Source: Candidatus Enterococcus ferrettii (GTDB lineage Bacteria > Bacillota > Bacilli > Lactobacillales > Enterococcaceae). From it: a DNA stretch of 64,000 nucleotides. Each line of letters starts with the position of its first letter. The stretch's first letter is position 1. The DNA lies in contig NZ_JAFREL010000069.1 in assembly GCF_017377655.1 (NCBI RefSeq), forward strand, positions 43,821-107,820, in the 5' to 3' direction. The notes beneath the pieces are model-generated. The model was not told where the DNA came from. It saw nothing but the letters and a program-made list of their open reading frames with translations, and searched no databases. Made by a program: the position numbers and the translations under genes. Shown here one piece after another: positions 40,875 to 48,778 of the stretch.

Positions 40875-41243
40875 ATGAGAACCGAAATTGAAATACAAAA
40901 AGAAAATGTCACAATCCTGATAAATTTAATCAAAGAAAATCCTGAATTGAAAATTTTACCGATGGTTGATGGCGAAGTTGTGGCAGGAGATGATTTCTGC
41001 CATTGGGCAGGTTCGTTTGGTAAATCCGAAGTAGATTATATCTGGAATAATGGTGAAAAAATTTATTTCAAATCTGGCGATGAAGAAGAACTTATCGAAA
41101 ATGAAGTAGATAATATTGAGGATTCAGCGGAATTATTCCATGAAAGCCATCCAATGTGGCGGACAATCGAAGACCGTGCCAAAGAACGTGTTAACCAGTA
41201 CCCGTGGGAAAAAGTGATTGTCACATGGGTAGGATTACCGTAG
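40875..41243 (+). CDS. Hypothetical acidic phage protein
   Basis: 122 residues, strongly acidic, ending WEKVIVTWVGLP. GGAGATGC lies upstream. The pattern (ILPMVDGEVVAGDD, then W-rich end) recurs in Firmicute phages, but function is unknown. Confidence 0.6.
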   Translation: MRTEIEIQKENVTILINLIKENPELKILPMVDGEVVAGDDFCHWAGSFGKSEVDYIWNNGEKIYFKSGDEEELIENEVDNIEDSAELFHESHPMWRTIEDRAKERVNQYPWEKVIVTWVGLP

Positions 41244-41255
41244 GAGGTGCAACAA

Positions 41256-41561
41256 ATGTTAGATATGCAAGTAAAGGATTATAGAATCACCAGTGACGCC
41301 AGGCAAGTTATTCTCAGTAGAGCTATCAGAAATGAAGTTGGAGAATTGTACGAAAGAAAAAGTCCCAAAGGTGAAATGGAAGAAGCTCGAAGTGTTATCG
41401 GCTACTATTCAAATTTAAGTAAGGCCTTAGTCGGCTTACAACGTGATTACGTATTACATGGAACGAAGCCTATTAACGATATCAAAATATATAAAGAAGA
41501 GCTAGAAACGATTACTAAAGCGTGTGAGGATAAGTTAAGGATTACGGAGCCGTTCAGTTAG
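41256..41561 (+). CDS. Hypothetical helical phage protein
   Basis: 101 residues, mostly helical. ATG 41256 with GGAGGTG seven bases upstream is preferred to the longer frame. Unknown function. Confidence 0.55.
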   Translation: MLDMQVKDYRITSDARQVILSRAIRNEVGELYERKSPKGEMEEARSVIGYYSNLSKALVGLQRDYVLHGTKPINDIKIYKEELETITKACEDKLRITEPFS

Positions 41562-41593
41562 TCCACTAACGTCGGCTTGAAAGGAATGATTTG

Positions 41594-41683
41594 GTGAATA
41601 TATGGGAGTTTTTAGACCGACACATTTATGAAATTTTATTGGTATTAGTGTTAATCATTGCAGGGGTATTTGGATTTCTGTAG
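41594..41683 (+). CDS. Very small single-helix membrane peptide
   Basis: 29 residues, GTG start: MNIWEFLDRHIYEILLVLVL followed by IIAGVFGFL. GAAAGGA upstream. One membrane helix. Expression uncertain. Confidence 0.4.
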   Translation: MNIWEFLDRHIYEILLVLVLIIAGVFGFL

Positions 41684-41722
41684 TCCGGAAAATAGAAAAA
41701 TGAGAAAGAAGGAAATAATAGC

Positions 41723-42043
41723 ATGGACATGTCTGAGATCAATGTTTATGGAATTAAATGCGATAATCCAGATTGTGATTACGAAAATATGGACGTGAAG
41801 TATGAAGAATATCCACAATGGCTAAATGAAGAATGTCCGAGTTGCGGAGAAAATTTACTAACGGAAGAAGATCTTGAATCCACCAAACAACTTGTTGAAA
41901 TGGTTAAAATTGCTAATCAGATTGCGAAGGATGCAGGCCTTGATGATTTGGAGTTGGCTAAAACACCCAAAATAGCACTTCCTATTGAAATGGATGGAAC
42001 TGGAAAAGTTACTTTTGGAAAAGCGCGAGTTTTAGAAGAATAA
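41723..42043 (+). CDS. Zinc-ribbon phage protein
   Basis: 106 residues with two Cys pairs (CDNPDCDYEN and CPSCGENLL) forming a likely zinc ribbon, then a helical region (KQLVEMVKIANQIAKDAG). AAGGAAA upstream. It stands before the late regulator; unknown function. Confidence 0.7.
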   Translation: MDMSEINVYGIKCDNPDCDYENMDVKYEEYPQWLNEECPSCGENLLTEEDLESTKQLVEMVKIANQIAKDAGLDDLELAKTPKIALPIEMDGTGKVTFGKARVLEE

Positions 42044-42125
42044 AAAAGCACCAAGCGTTCGCCTGATGCCCTTGCGCTAAATGCCAAAACTAGTTATTTA
42101 CATTATAGCATAAGGAGCGATCGTC

Positions 42126-42542
42126 TTGGAACTTATTGAGAGTATTGATAGCAAGAAAACGAAACTTAAATCAAAGCGTGTGTTAGCATGTTATCGGCGC
42201 TTAGGTAGAATCGCTGGGCAAGATGAAATCAATTTGCGATCGCCAATTATTAGTGACATGCCCAGAGCTCCAGGTTCATTTACTAACAAGGCCGAGGATG
42301 CAACATGTATTAGAGTTGATGCAGAAAATGAATTGAAGGAAATACAACACGCATTGAACAAGGTATCGCAAATCAGCAGAGAGATTTTATCTATGACTTA
42401 TTGTGAGAATGATAAACTGACGGCCTTTGCCATTGGGTTAGAATTAGGCTACTCTGAACGTCGAATAAAAGATTTGAAAGCTATAGCTTTATTAGAATTC
42501 GCAGAAGTGTACGGAAACGGCAAGCTGATCGTGCAAAAGTAA
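42126..42542 (+). CDS. ArpU-family late transcriptional regulator
   Basis: 138 residues from a TTG start with AAGGAG upstream. N-terminal helix with LKSKRVLACYRRLGRIAG and a C-terminal sigma-factor-like region (LTAFAIGLELGYSERRIKDL). ArpU-type proteins control late phage genes. The late promoter candidate lies 40 bp downstream. Confidence 0.82.
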   Translation: MELIESIDSKKTKLKSKRVLACYRRLGRIAGQDEINLRSPIISDMPRAPGSFTNKAEDATCIRVDAENELKEIQHALNKVSQISREILSMTYCENDKLTAFAIGLELGYSERRIKDLKAIALLEFAEVYGNGKLIVQK

Positions 42543-42578
42543 ATTGCCCTTTCTCTGCCCTTTTTGTTCGGAAAAGCG

Positions 42579-42587
42579 TGTTATGAT
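42579..42587 (+). promoter_or_regulatory. Candidate late promoter (extended -10)
   Basis: TGTTATGAT lies 37 bp after the ArpU gene and before the structured RNA region. No -35 hexamer is seen, consistent with an activator-dependent promoter. Inferred from position and the extended -10. Confidence 0.5.
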
Positions 42588-42731
42588 TATAGAGTAAATA
42601 ACTATGAGGAAGGGAGGGACAGCTCCATCTCTCCTCAATTATTTACGATCATGTTCAGGCGGCGCACAAATTATTGTAGAGGAGATGAAACGCTCCATTC
42701 TTCGTTAATTTCGACACGTGCTGCCTGTTTT

Positions 42732-42871
42732 GTCGCTGTGGCGGAAAGGGTAGACGCTTATGGGAATTATAAATCTAACTACTCCATTGCCCTAAAAAGT
42801 ATCTTGTTTACGAGAGGCGAGTTAATTTTGAAAATGTTAGATATGCAAGGTTCGATTCTTTGCCAGTGACT
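42732..42871 (+). ncRNA. Oversize tRNA-like element
   Basis: The 5' end has a tRNA acceptor strand (GTCGCTG, 42732-42738), TG, and a class II-like D arm (GCG, loop GAAAGGGTAGA, CGC). The 3' end has a T arm (GCAAGG, TTCGATT, CTTTGC) and the matching acceptor strand CAGTGAC (42864-42870). The centre is ~85 nt instead of ~30: a TTAT/ATAA hairpin and a perfect ATCTAAC/GTTAGAT stem (42773-42779 with 42836-42842) enclosing ~56 nt. No normal anticodon loop was found. It may be a degenerate tRNA-Leu-like gene or a tRNA mimic. Confidence 0.55.
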
Positions 42872-42884
42872 TAACGCATTTGAA

Positions 42885-42950
42885 ACATTAGGTTGATCCC
42901 GCATACTAGTTAAGACGGGCGTAATGTGATTGAGCTGATAACTCAAACCA
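42885..42950 (+). ncRNA. Structured stretch between tRNA-like element and tRNA
   Basis: CCCG/CGGG (42898-42901 with 42916-42919) and TTGAG/CTCAA (42930-42934 with 42942-42946) form two hairpins; AGGTT (42889-42894 area) could close them with AACC. No coding frame is convincing here. Part of the late leader RNA. Confidence 0.35.
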
Positions 42951-42975
42951 CCCTAGTCGTATTCTCTGTAAGTCG

Positions 42976-43048
42976 TGACGTGTAGCTCAGTTGGTAGAGC
43001 GGTGGACTAATAATCCGCAGGTCGCGGGTTCAATTCCGGCCGCGTCAA
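42976..43048 (+). tRNA. tRNA with anticodon AAT (isoleucine-type by codon)
   Basis: 73-nt cloverleaf: acceptor TGACGTG/CGCGTCA, D stem GCTC/GAGC with AGTTGGTA loop, anticodon stem GTGGA/TCCGC with loop CTAATAA, variable AGGTC, T arm GCGGG-TTCAATT-CCGGC with one G-G mismatch. Anticodon at 43009-43011 is AAT, which would read ATT. A34 is very unusual for bacterial Ile tRNAs (normally GAT). CCA is not encoded. Located in the late leader just before the packaging genes. Confidence 0.78.
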
Positions 43049-43050
43049 TA

Positions 43051-43114
43051 GCAACCAAGCATTCCCATCTGCCAGGCATGGGTTAACAGTGGGTTCCAGA
43101 ATGGAGTAGGTTGC
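43051..43114 (+). ncRNA. Three-way-junction RNA element upstream of terS
   Basis: GCAACC (43051-43056) pairs with GGTTGC (43109-43114), enclosing CCCAT/ATGGG (43064-43068 with 43078-43082) and TCCA/TGGA (43095-43098 with 43102-43105). It starts two bases after the tRNA. It could be a processing signal, a packaging-site RNA/DNA or a regulatory leader. Confidence 0.5.
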
Positions 43115-43127
43115 ACAATACATACGA

Positions 43128-43150
43128 GATCGCTTCGGCGGTCTTTTTAT
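43128..43150 (+). terminator. Terminator between the structured RNAs and terS
   Basis: GATCGC-TTCG-GCGGTC hairpin with a UUCG-type tetraloop followed by TTTTT. Transcription of the packaging genes must read through it or start after it. Confidence 0.75.
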
Positions 43151-43177
43151 TTTGCGTTGAAAGAGAGGTGAGTAAGA

Positions 43178-43603
43178 ATGTCAGAGGTTACAAAAAGCGA
43201 CAAATACAGGCCTACAGCAGCAGAGAAAAAGCTTTTAGAAGTGTTGATAAATCCTGAATATGTTGGAGATTCAATCACATCTATTTGTAAAGCGGCAAAT
43301 GTCAGTAGAAAAAAGTACTACGATGCGATGGGAAAAGAAGCTTTTGTTAATTTGGTTAATGAAACTACCATGGATTTGATCAAAGGAAAAGCTTCTGATG
43401 TTTTGAACGCCACTTACAAATATGCGCTGAAGGAAAAAGGGCATCAAGATAGGAAGTTAATCCTAACTATCGCCGGGATATACACCGACAAACAAGAGAT
43501 TGAGCATTCTGGTGGTATTGACGTTAGAAAACAGTATGAAGAAATGTCTGATGAGGACTTAGAAGCGTTGGTGAAGAGATATGAAAAAATCAATGACTCC
43601 TAA
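43178..43603 (+). CDS. terS: Terminase small subunit
   Basis: 141 residues: N-terminal helix-turn-helix (SICKAANVSRKKYYDAM) for recognising the packaging site, a helical centre, and an acidic C-terminal tail (QYEEMSDEDLEALVKRYEKI) typical of small terminases. GAGAGGTGAG precedes the ATG. It overlaps terL by 23 bp. Confidence 0.85.
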   Translation: MSEVTKSDKYRPTAAEKKLLEVLINPEYVGDSITSICKAANVSRKKYYDAMGKEAFVNLVNETTMDLIKGKASDVLNATYKYALKEKGHQDRKLILTIAGIYTDKQEIEHSGGIDVRKQYEEMSDEDLEALVKRYEKINDS

Positions 43604-45023
43604 CCTTGTAGAGTATGCAATTATACAAAGAGAGCTGGCAGTGCGAAAAGCTAGAAAAAGTTTTTGGCATTTTTGCCAACTGATGTATCCAGAATTTTTC
43701 AAAGACGATCGTTTATACTTGAAAGATTTGTGTAATACACTTCAGGACTTCTATGAAGACAAGATAGACAAAAAGATACTAGTAATCAACATGCCTCCAA
43801 GGCACGGCAAGACATTTACAGCCCGTCTTTTTGTGTTATGGGTATTTGGTCAGAACCGAAGAACAAAGATCATCACAGGATCATACAACCAAATCCTATC
43901 ATCTTTATTCGCTCAACAAACACGAGACGGCATTATGGTCGACAACGAGAATATAAAAGCTGAGTATTTTAAGGACATCTTTCCAGAAGTCCAAATAAAG
44001 CATGGTGACGCAGCCAAAGGTTTTTGGTCGTTAGATGGCTCAGAGGAAAAGAATTACTTGGCCACGTCTCCTGGAGGAACATCTACGGGTATCGGAGCAA
44101 ACTATGTCATTGTAGACGATATTATCAAAACGGCTGAAGAAGCATACAATGAACGAGTGCTTGAATCTCACTGGGAATGGTACAACAATACGTTGGTGCA
44201 GCGTATGGAAAGGCCGCGGAAGCAAATTCTAATCATGACAAGATGGTCAAGCAATGACCTGGCGGGAAAGATGCTGAATAAACGGAAAAATAATGTTCAT
44301 CAAATCTGTTACAAAGCGGTGCAAGACGATGGATCGATGCTATGCGAAGAAATCATGACGCACGATGAGTATCTTGATGTTGTGCAGGAAATGAACCTAG
44401 ACATTGCTGAAGCGAATTATCAGCAAGAGCCAATTGACCAGAAAGGGCGATTATACCAATCATTCCGAACCTATGACTTGCAATCTCATTATAAAAAGAC
44501 ATGGGCATACGTGGATACGGCAGACGACGGAGCAGACTATCTTTGTTCTATTGTCTGGGGAGAGTGCGAGGATGGCGCGTGTGAAGTAATTGATGTGATT
44601 TATACGCAGAAGCCTATGGAGTTTACTGAGAAGGCTGTAGCTAACCAGTTCGTTAACCATCGAGTGAATCATGCTCGTGTGGAAAGTAACAATGGCGGAA
44701 AAGGGTTTGCACGCGCAGTAAGAGCAAGGATTAAAGGTAAATGCGCAGCGGTTGTTAACTGGTTCCATCAATCAGCAAATAAGCAGTCTCGTATCTATTC
44801 AAATTCATACTGGATCGAGAAGAATGTTAAGTATCCTTCTGATTGGGCTATTAGGTGGCCGGAGTACTACGAAGCTATGGTTACTTACCAAAGAGAAGGC
44901 AAGAACAAACACGACGATGCACCAGATGCTACGACAGGAATAGCTGAAACTATGGTAGGGAACAAAGCTGTGCCAATTGATACTAAGAATGTAATTGACA
45001 CATATAGGAAACTAGGATTGTAG
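43581..45023 (+). CDS. terL: Terminase large subunit
   Basis: 480 residues: ATPase with Walker A-like MPPRHGKTFTAR and Walker B YVIVDDII, coupling motif region LIMTRWS, and a C-terminal RNase H-like nuclease domain (WAYVDTADDGADY, HDDAPDATTG). It powers DNA packaging and cuts the concatemer. ATG 43581 overlaps terS; ATG 43593 is an alternative. Confidence 0.92.
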   Translation: MKKSMTPNLVEYAIIQRELAVRKARKSFWHFCQLMYPEFFKDDRLYLKDLCNTLQDFYEDKIDKKILVINMPPRHGKTFTARLFVLWVFGQNRRTKIITGSYNQILSSLFAQQTRDGIMVDNENIKAEYFKDIFPEVQIKHGDAAKGFWSLDGSEEKNYLATSPGGTSTGIGANYVIVDDIIKTAEEAYNERVLESHWEWYNNTLVQRMERPRKQILIMTRWSSNDLAGKMLNKRKNNVHQICYKAVQDDGSMLCEEIMTHDEYLDVVQEMNLDIAEANYQQEPIDQKGRLYQSFRTYDLQSHYKKTWAYVDTADDGADYLCSIVWGECEDGACEVIDVIYTQKPMEFTEKAVANQFVNHRVNHARVESNNGGKGFARAVRARIKGKCAAVVNWFHQSANKQSRIYSNSYWIEKNVKYPSDWAIRWPEYYEAMVTYQREGKNKHDDAPDATTGIAETMVGNKAVPIDTKNVIDTYRKLGL

Positions 45024-45033
45024 AGGTGAGAAA

Positions 45034-46668
45034 GTGAAAGACAAGATTATAGAGTTGCTTGACGGTTCGCGTTTTGATGATGAAGCAAACAAGATTTATA
45101 AAGCGCCGGTTAGCAAGTTGCCAACAATAGGTATGTATGATAAAAAAACGGAGATGACAATAGAAGAAATAGACTTTGAGCATGAGGATGTTTGGGAAAT
45201 GATCGTAGGATTTATCCAACATCACCAAACGCACCAGGTGCCCCGTTTAGAAGAGTTAAGGCGTTACGCTGAAGCAGACAACAATATCAATTATCGAAAG
45301 GCTAAGCCCCAAGGACGGGCTGACAACCGCATAGCTAGTGATTTCGCTAACTTTATTGTGACTTTTAAGAAAGGTGTGCTGCTAGGTAATCCGCTAAAGT
45401 ATTCTGGCGATAAGACTATCTCTGATAAGGTGAATGAGTTTGCTAAGGAATCGAATGAGGATTATCACAATCAGCTAATGGCGGAAGACTTGTTTACGTA
45501 CGGCAGAGCCTATGAGTGGGTTGGACGGGATGAATTTGGCAAAGAAACACTAACTAAACTTGATGTGAAGGAAACTTTCATTATTTATGATACATCGAAA
45601 GCTAGAAATTCACTCTGTGCAGTTAACTATTACAACATTGAATACTTGGGTGAAACAACTACTCACATTGATGTTTACGCGAATGACGGCACCAATTATT
45701 ACCGTGAATGCCAGAATCAAAACTATAAAGAAGCTAAAGTTGTAGATCAGCAGCCGTCGTATTTTAACACAGTACAAATTAATGAGTGGATCAATAACGA
45801 AAAACGATTGAGTGACTTTGAAGCTGTGCTTGATCGGATCGATGCCTATGATCTCTCACAATCGGAAATGGCGAACTTCCAGCAAGACTTGTCCGAGGCA
45901 ATGCTGGTAATCAAAGGGAACCCTGACACCTTCAAAAAAGAGGATGGATCACTTGATACAAAAGGACTGGATTACACAATTAAGAACCGTATTATGATTC
46001 TAGGTGATAAGAAGACATATGATGACAACCAGACTGGCAGCGAACCGGATGCATCATACTTAGTAAAGAAATACGATACAACGGGAGTGGAAGCTTATAA
46101 CGATCGGTTGGTTGCTGACATCCTGAGATTTACAGCTTTAATCGATTTCACTGACGAAAATATTGGCAGCAATCAAAGCGGTATCGGGTTCCGTTTTAAA
46201 GGCTGGGGATCAGACAACGATAGAAAGAACAAAGAGCGTATGATCAAGAAAGCAATCATGCGTCGATTGAGGTTGCTCACCTATTCCTGGAGCATTAAAG
46301 AAGATATAAACAGACCGAAAGGCTTAATCGATGTGGTTAAGTCTATTTTTGTGCCTTCGACTAACAAGCAACAAGAGTCACTTTATGACAAGGCGAATGA
46401 TGTTGAAATACTCTTCACACCAAACGTGCCGCAGTCTGACGAAGAAATCATGAAGGTTATAACAGGAATGGCCGGTCTTGTATCGGATGAAACCATTTGC
46501 GAGATGGCAAGCCGACTAACTGGTGTGTCTGCCGAGGAGGAATTGAAACGGATTAAGAAGGAAGCGAAGCCGCTTGATTTGTTTGACCAAGATAAAAACG
46601 ATGAAGAGGAAGCGAAGGAAGAATTAAATAAGGAGGTAGAAGTAGATGAGCCAAAAGGAATACATTAA
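45034..46668 (+). CDS. SPP1-type portal protein
   Basis: 544 residues of the SPP1 gp6 family: YAEADNNINYRKAKPQGRAD near residue 80, a Asn/Asp-rich crown region, and an acidic C-terminus. It forms the 12-13-mer DNA gate. GTG start with GAGGTGAG. The last 23 bp overlap the next small gene. Confidence 0.9.
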   Translation: MKDKIIELLDGSRFDDEANKIYKAPVSKLPTIGMYDKKTEMTIEEIDFEHEDVWEMIVGFIQHHQTHQVPRLEELRRYAEADNNINYRKAKPQGRADNRIASDFANFIVTFKKGVLLGNPLKYSGDKTISDKVNEFAKESNEDYHNQLMAEDLFTYGRAYEWVGRDEFGKETLTKLDVKETFIIYDTSKARNSLCAVNYYNIEYLGETTTHIDVYANDGTNYYRECQNQNYKEAKVVDQQPSYFNTVQINEWINNEKRLSDFEAVLDRIDAYDLSQSEMANFQQDLSEAMLVIKGNPDTFKKEDGSLDTKGLDYTIKNRIMILGDKKTYDDNQTGSEPDASYLVKKYDTTGVEAYNDRLVADILRFTALIDFTDENIGSNQSGIGFRFKGWGSDNDRKNKERMIKKAIMRRLRLLTYSWSIKEDINRPKGLIDVVKSIFVPSTNKQQESLYDKANDVEILFTPNVPQSDEEIMKVITGMAGLVSDETICEMASRLTGVSAEEELKRIKKEAKPLDLFDQDKNDEEEAKEELNKEVEVDEPKGIH

Positions 46669-46939
46669 TTTTTACCTGAATGATTGGCTACTTCCTTATG
46701 AAATATCTACCAGATATTACAAAGATGAAAACTGTAGAAGAACTCTGGTAGTAGAATCTTTAATTCCTAAAAATCTTGATACTATTTTTAATATCTTGCT
46801 TGTTCAGGGCACAGAGGTATCACTAAGAACAATTAACGGGTTAAAAGTGGTTGGATTTAAACCAGCATCAATCGAAGTCTTGGAAATAATTTCGGAGGTC
46901 GAGCGCCCGTTAACAGTAAAGTTCCAATACAAGGAGTGA
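46646..46939 (+). CDS. Hypothetical phage head-module protein
   Basis: 97 residues; ATG inside the portal gene end with AAGGAGG upstream. Alpha/beta with YINFYLNDWLLPYEISTRYY. No family recognised. Between portal and minor head gene, so a morphogenesis role is possible. Confidence 0.6.
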   Translation: MSQKEYINFYLNDWLLPYEISTRYYKDENCRRTLVVESLIPKNLDTIFNILLVQGTEVSLRTINGLKVVGFKPASIEVLEIISEVERPLTVKFQYKE

Positions 46940-46943
46940 TGTT

Positions 46944-47900
46944 ATGAATACTCAGGAATACTGGATTAACCGAGAAAAGCAATGGCAAGAGCAGCAGATC
47001 AAAGATGACAAAGCCCGCATGGCTGAAATCAAGAAGCGGCTGCAAGATGCACAGGATGCTATTCAGAAAGAGATAGACGCTAACTGGGATAGATTTGCTA
47101 ACGGTCAGAAAGTGGAGCGTAGTGAAGCAATGAAGCGTGCCAGCGAGTTAGATGTTAAGGCATTCGCTCGCAAAGCTAAGAAGTATGTAAAAGAGAAAGA
47201 CTTTTCTCCAACAGCAAACAAGGAACTGAAGCTTTATAATCTCACAATGCGAGTCAATCGCTTAGAACTCTTGAAGGCTAACATAGGCCTAGAGCTCATA
47301 GCAACGTTTGACGATCTAGATAAATATTTCTCGAATGAACTTACCCAAGCGGGATTAAACGAGCTTAGAAGGCAAGCAGGGATACTAGAAATGACTATAC
47401 CTGAATCGGGATACAGCAAGCTAGTTCAGCAGATCATTGATAGTTCTTTTCGAGTGTCTGGCTTTCCGACGTTCAGCGACAAATTGTGGCAATACATGGC
47501 GGAGTTGAAAGCTGACTTGGACAAACTGCTAGTAAAAAGTATTATCCAAGGCCGCAACCCTAAGCAACTGGCTACGGAACTTTCAAAGTATTTAACCGAT
47601 GAGGGCCGCGAGAATACAAAGTATAATACGCAACGTTTAATGGTCACTGAAACCACACGAGTTCAAGGCGGCATACAGAAAGAAAGTTATCTGGATGCTG
47701 GTATAGAGGAATACGGATGGATTACAGAGCCTAGTGCCTGCAAATTGTGCAAGGCAATTGCAAAAGCGGGCCCATATCGGGTTGAAGATATGGTTGTTGG
47801 CAAGAATATGATTCCTGTTCACCCTTGGGATCGGTGTTCAACTTATCCGATTATTGATCGTGATGCGTTTGAAGGATCACTGAAAGAAAGAGGGCTTTAA
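46944..47900 (+). CDS. SPP1 gp7-like minor head protein
   Basis: 318 residues: helical N-terminus (ILEMTIPESGYSKLVQQI in the middle) and the C-terminal gp7/MuF-type region with VTETTRVQGGIQKESY, CKLCKAI and PVHPWDRCSTYP. It binds the portal and is injected or needed for DNA ejection in SPP1. AAGGAGTG upstream. Confidence 0.88.
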   Translation: MNTQEYWINREKQWQEQQIKDDKARMAEIKKRLQDAQDAIQKEIDANWDRFANGQKVERSEAMKRASELDVKAFARKAKKYVKEKDFSPTANKELKLYNLTMRVNRLELLKANIGLELIATFDDLDKYFSNELTQAGLNELRRQAGILEMTIPESGYSKLVQQIIDSSFRVSGFPTFSDKLWQYMAELKADLDKLLVKSIIQGRNPKQLATELSKYLTDEGRENTKYNTQRLMVTETTRVQGGIQKESYLDAGIEEYGWITEPSACKLCKAIAKAGPYRVEDMVVGKNMIPVHPWDRCSTYPIIDRDAFEGSLKERGL

Positions 47901-47902
47901 CG

Positions 47903-48169
47903 ATGACTAAAGATAATGAATTGTTTCTGTGCAGCATGTGTGAAGAGTTAACGCCGCTCATAATGAGGAAAGAACGACTGTATGGTGGTGTCCAACACAA
48001 CTATGCTGAGTGCCAATCCTGCAAGGGTAAAGTCACGCATAGCTACACCAACAAGCATATCCGAAGTTTGTTGACAAAACAGCAGAAGAATTCAGCAGGT
48101 CCTAAAAAAGATAAGTTAGCTCATAAGATATTAACAGAAATGGAACAGTTGAAATCACGGTACGAATAG
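47903..48169 (+). CDS. Zinc-finger hypothetical protein in head module
   Basis: 88 residues with CSMCEELTP and ECQSCKGKVTHS, a likely zinc finger, then a basic helix. It starts 3 bp after the minor head gene. Unknown function. Confidence 0.65.
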   Translation: MTKDNELFLCSMCEELTPLIMRKERLYGGVQHNYAECQSCKGKVTHSYTNKHIRSLLTKQQKNSAGPKKDKLAHKILTEMEQLKSRYE

Positions 48170-48181
48170 GAGTTGAAAGTT

Positions 48182-48406
48182 ATGGAAAACGTACACCGCA
48201 ATAACACCAACACCGAAAACAAGTTTGTTGAATTCTTTGAAGGATTGGATGAAAGCTATCAGCGGTACTTGATCGAAGAAATACAGAAGAAACCACCGGA
48301 CCAACTCTATCAAAAATCAATCGACCTCATGTGCGATGACATTGCCGAATTTGAACAAAGAAAGTTCAATATGGCTGGAAGTGATGGTGATCCTAAATCT
48401 CGTTAG
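48182..48406 (+). CDS. Hypothetical phage protein
   Basis: 74 residues; ATG 48182 lies nine bases after ATAGGAGT, better than the TTG at 48173. Helical, acidic. Unknown. Confidence 0.55.
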   Translation: MENVHRNNTNTENKFVEFFEGLDESYQRYLIEEIQKKPPDQLYQKSIDLMCDDIAEFEQRKFNMAGSDGDPKSR

Positions 48407-48432
48407 CCGCGTCAAGGCTAGTTGGAGGGAAC

Positions 48433-48654
48433 ATGGAATTTAAAGAATTAAAACGAAAAAAAGAACGAGGTGTTTCGAATGAAGACTTCATGGACAAATC
48501 AAAAGAATTTTTTGAAGATGCGGAAAGTATTGTGGTAGTTGGAGTCGATCAAAACGGGCTCATATCAACATTTTATACTCAAAGCACATCATTAAATGCT
48601 ATTGGAATGATGGAAGTAGCTAAATCACAACTTATTGATGAAATGGAAGTCTAG
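48433..48654 (+). CDS. Hypothetical phage protein
   Basis: 73 residues, with IVVVGVDQNGLISTFYTQST as a beta hairpin and flanking helices. TTGGAGGGA precedes the ATG. Resembles small accessory proteins of head modules; unknown. Confidence 0.55.
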   Translation: MEFKELKRKKERGVSNEDFMDKSKEFFEDAESIVVVGVDQNGLISTFYTQSTSLNAIGMMEVAKSQLIDEMEV

Positions 48655-48659
48655 CAACC

Positions 48660-48778
48660 GCTAAGGCTTTTTTATTATGCCTTTTTCTTGCTGCAGGCGC
48701 TAAAGAACAGCTTGTTTCGACTGACTGGCGTAACTAGTCCAATTTATCGGGTAGCGGCGTAACCGTGGAGGATTACTC
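48660..48778 (+). promoter_or_regulatory. Structured leader before the scaffold gene
   Basis: AAGGC/GCCTT with a T-run (48664-48684) looks like a weak terminator. GACT/AGTC (48719-48739) and CGG/CCG (48755-48765) form hairpins just before the GGAGG of the scaffold gene. It may tune the high expression needed for scaffold, decoration and capsid. Confidence 0.4.

Noticed and set aside
42564..42869. 101-residue frame between ArpU and the tRNA
   Set aside because: It has no ribosome site or family-like content and runs through the late promoter and tRNA-like structure, which explain the sequence better.
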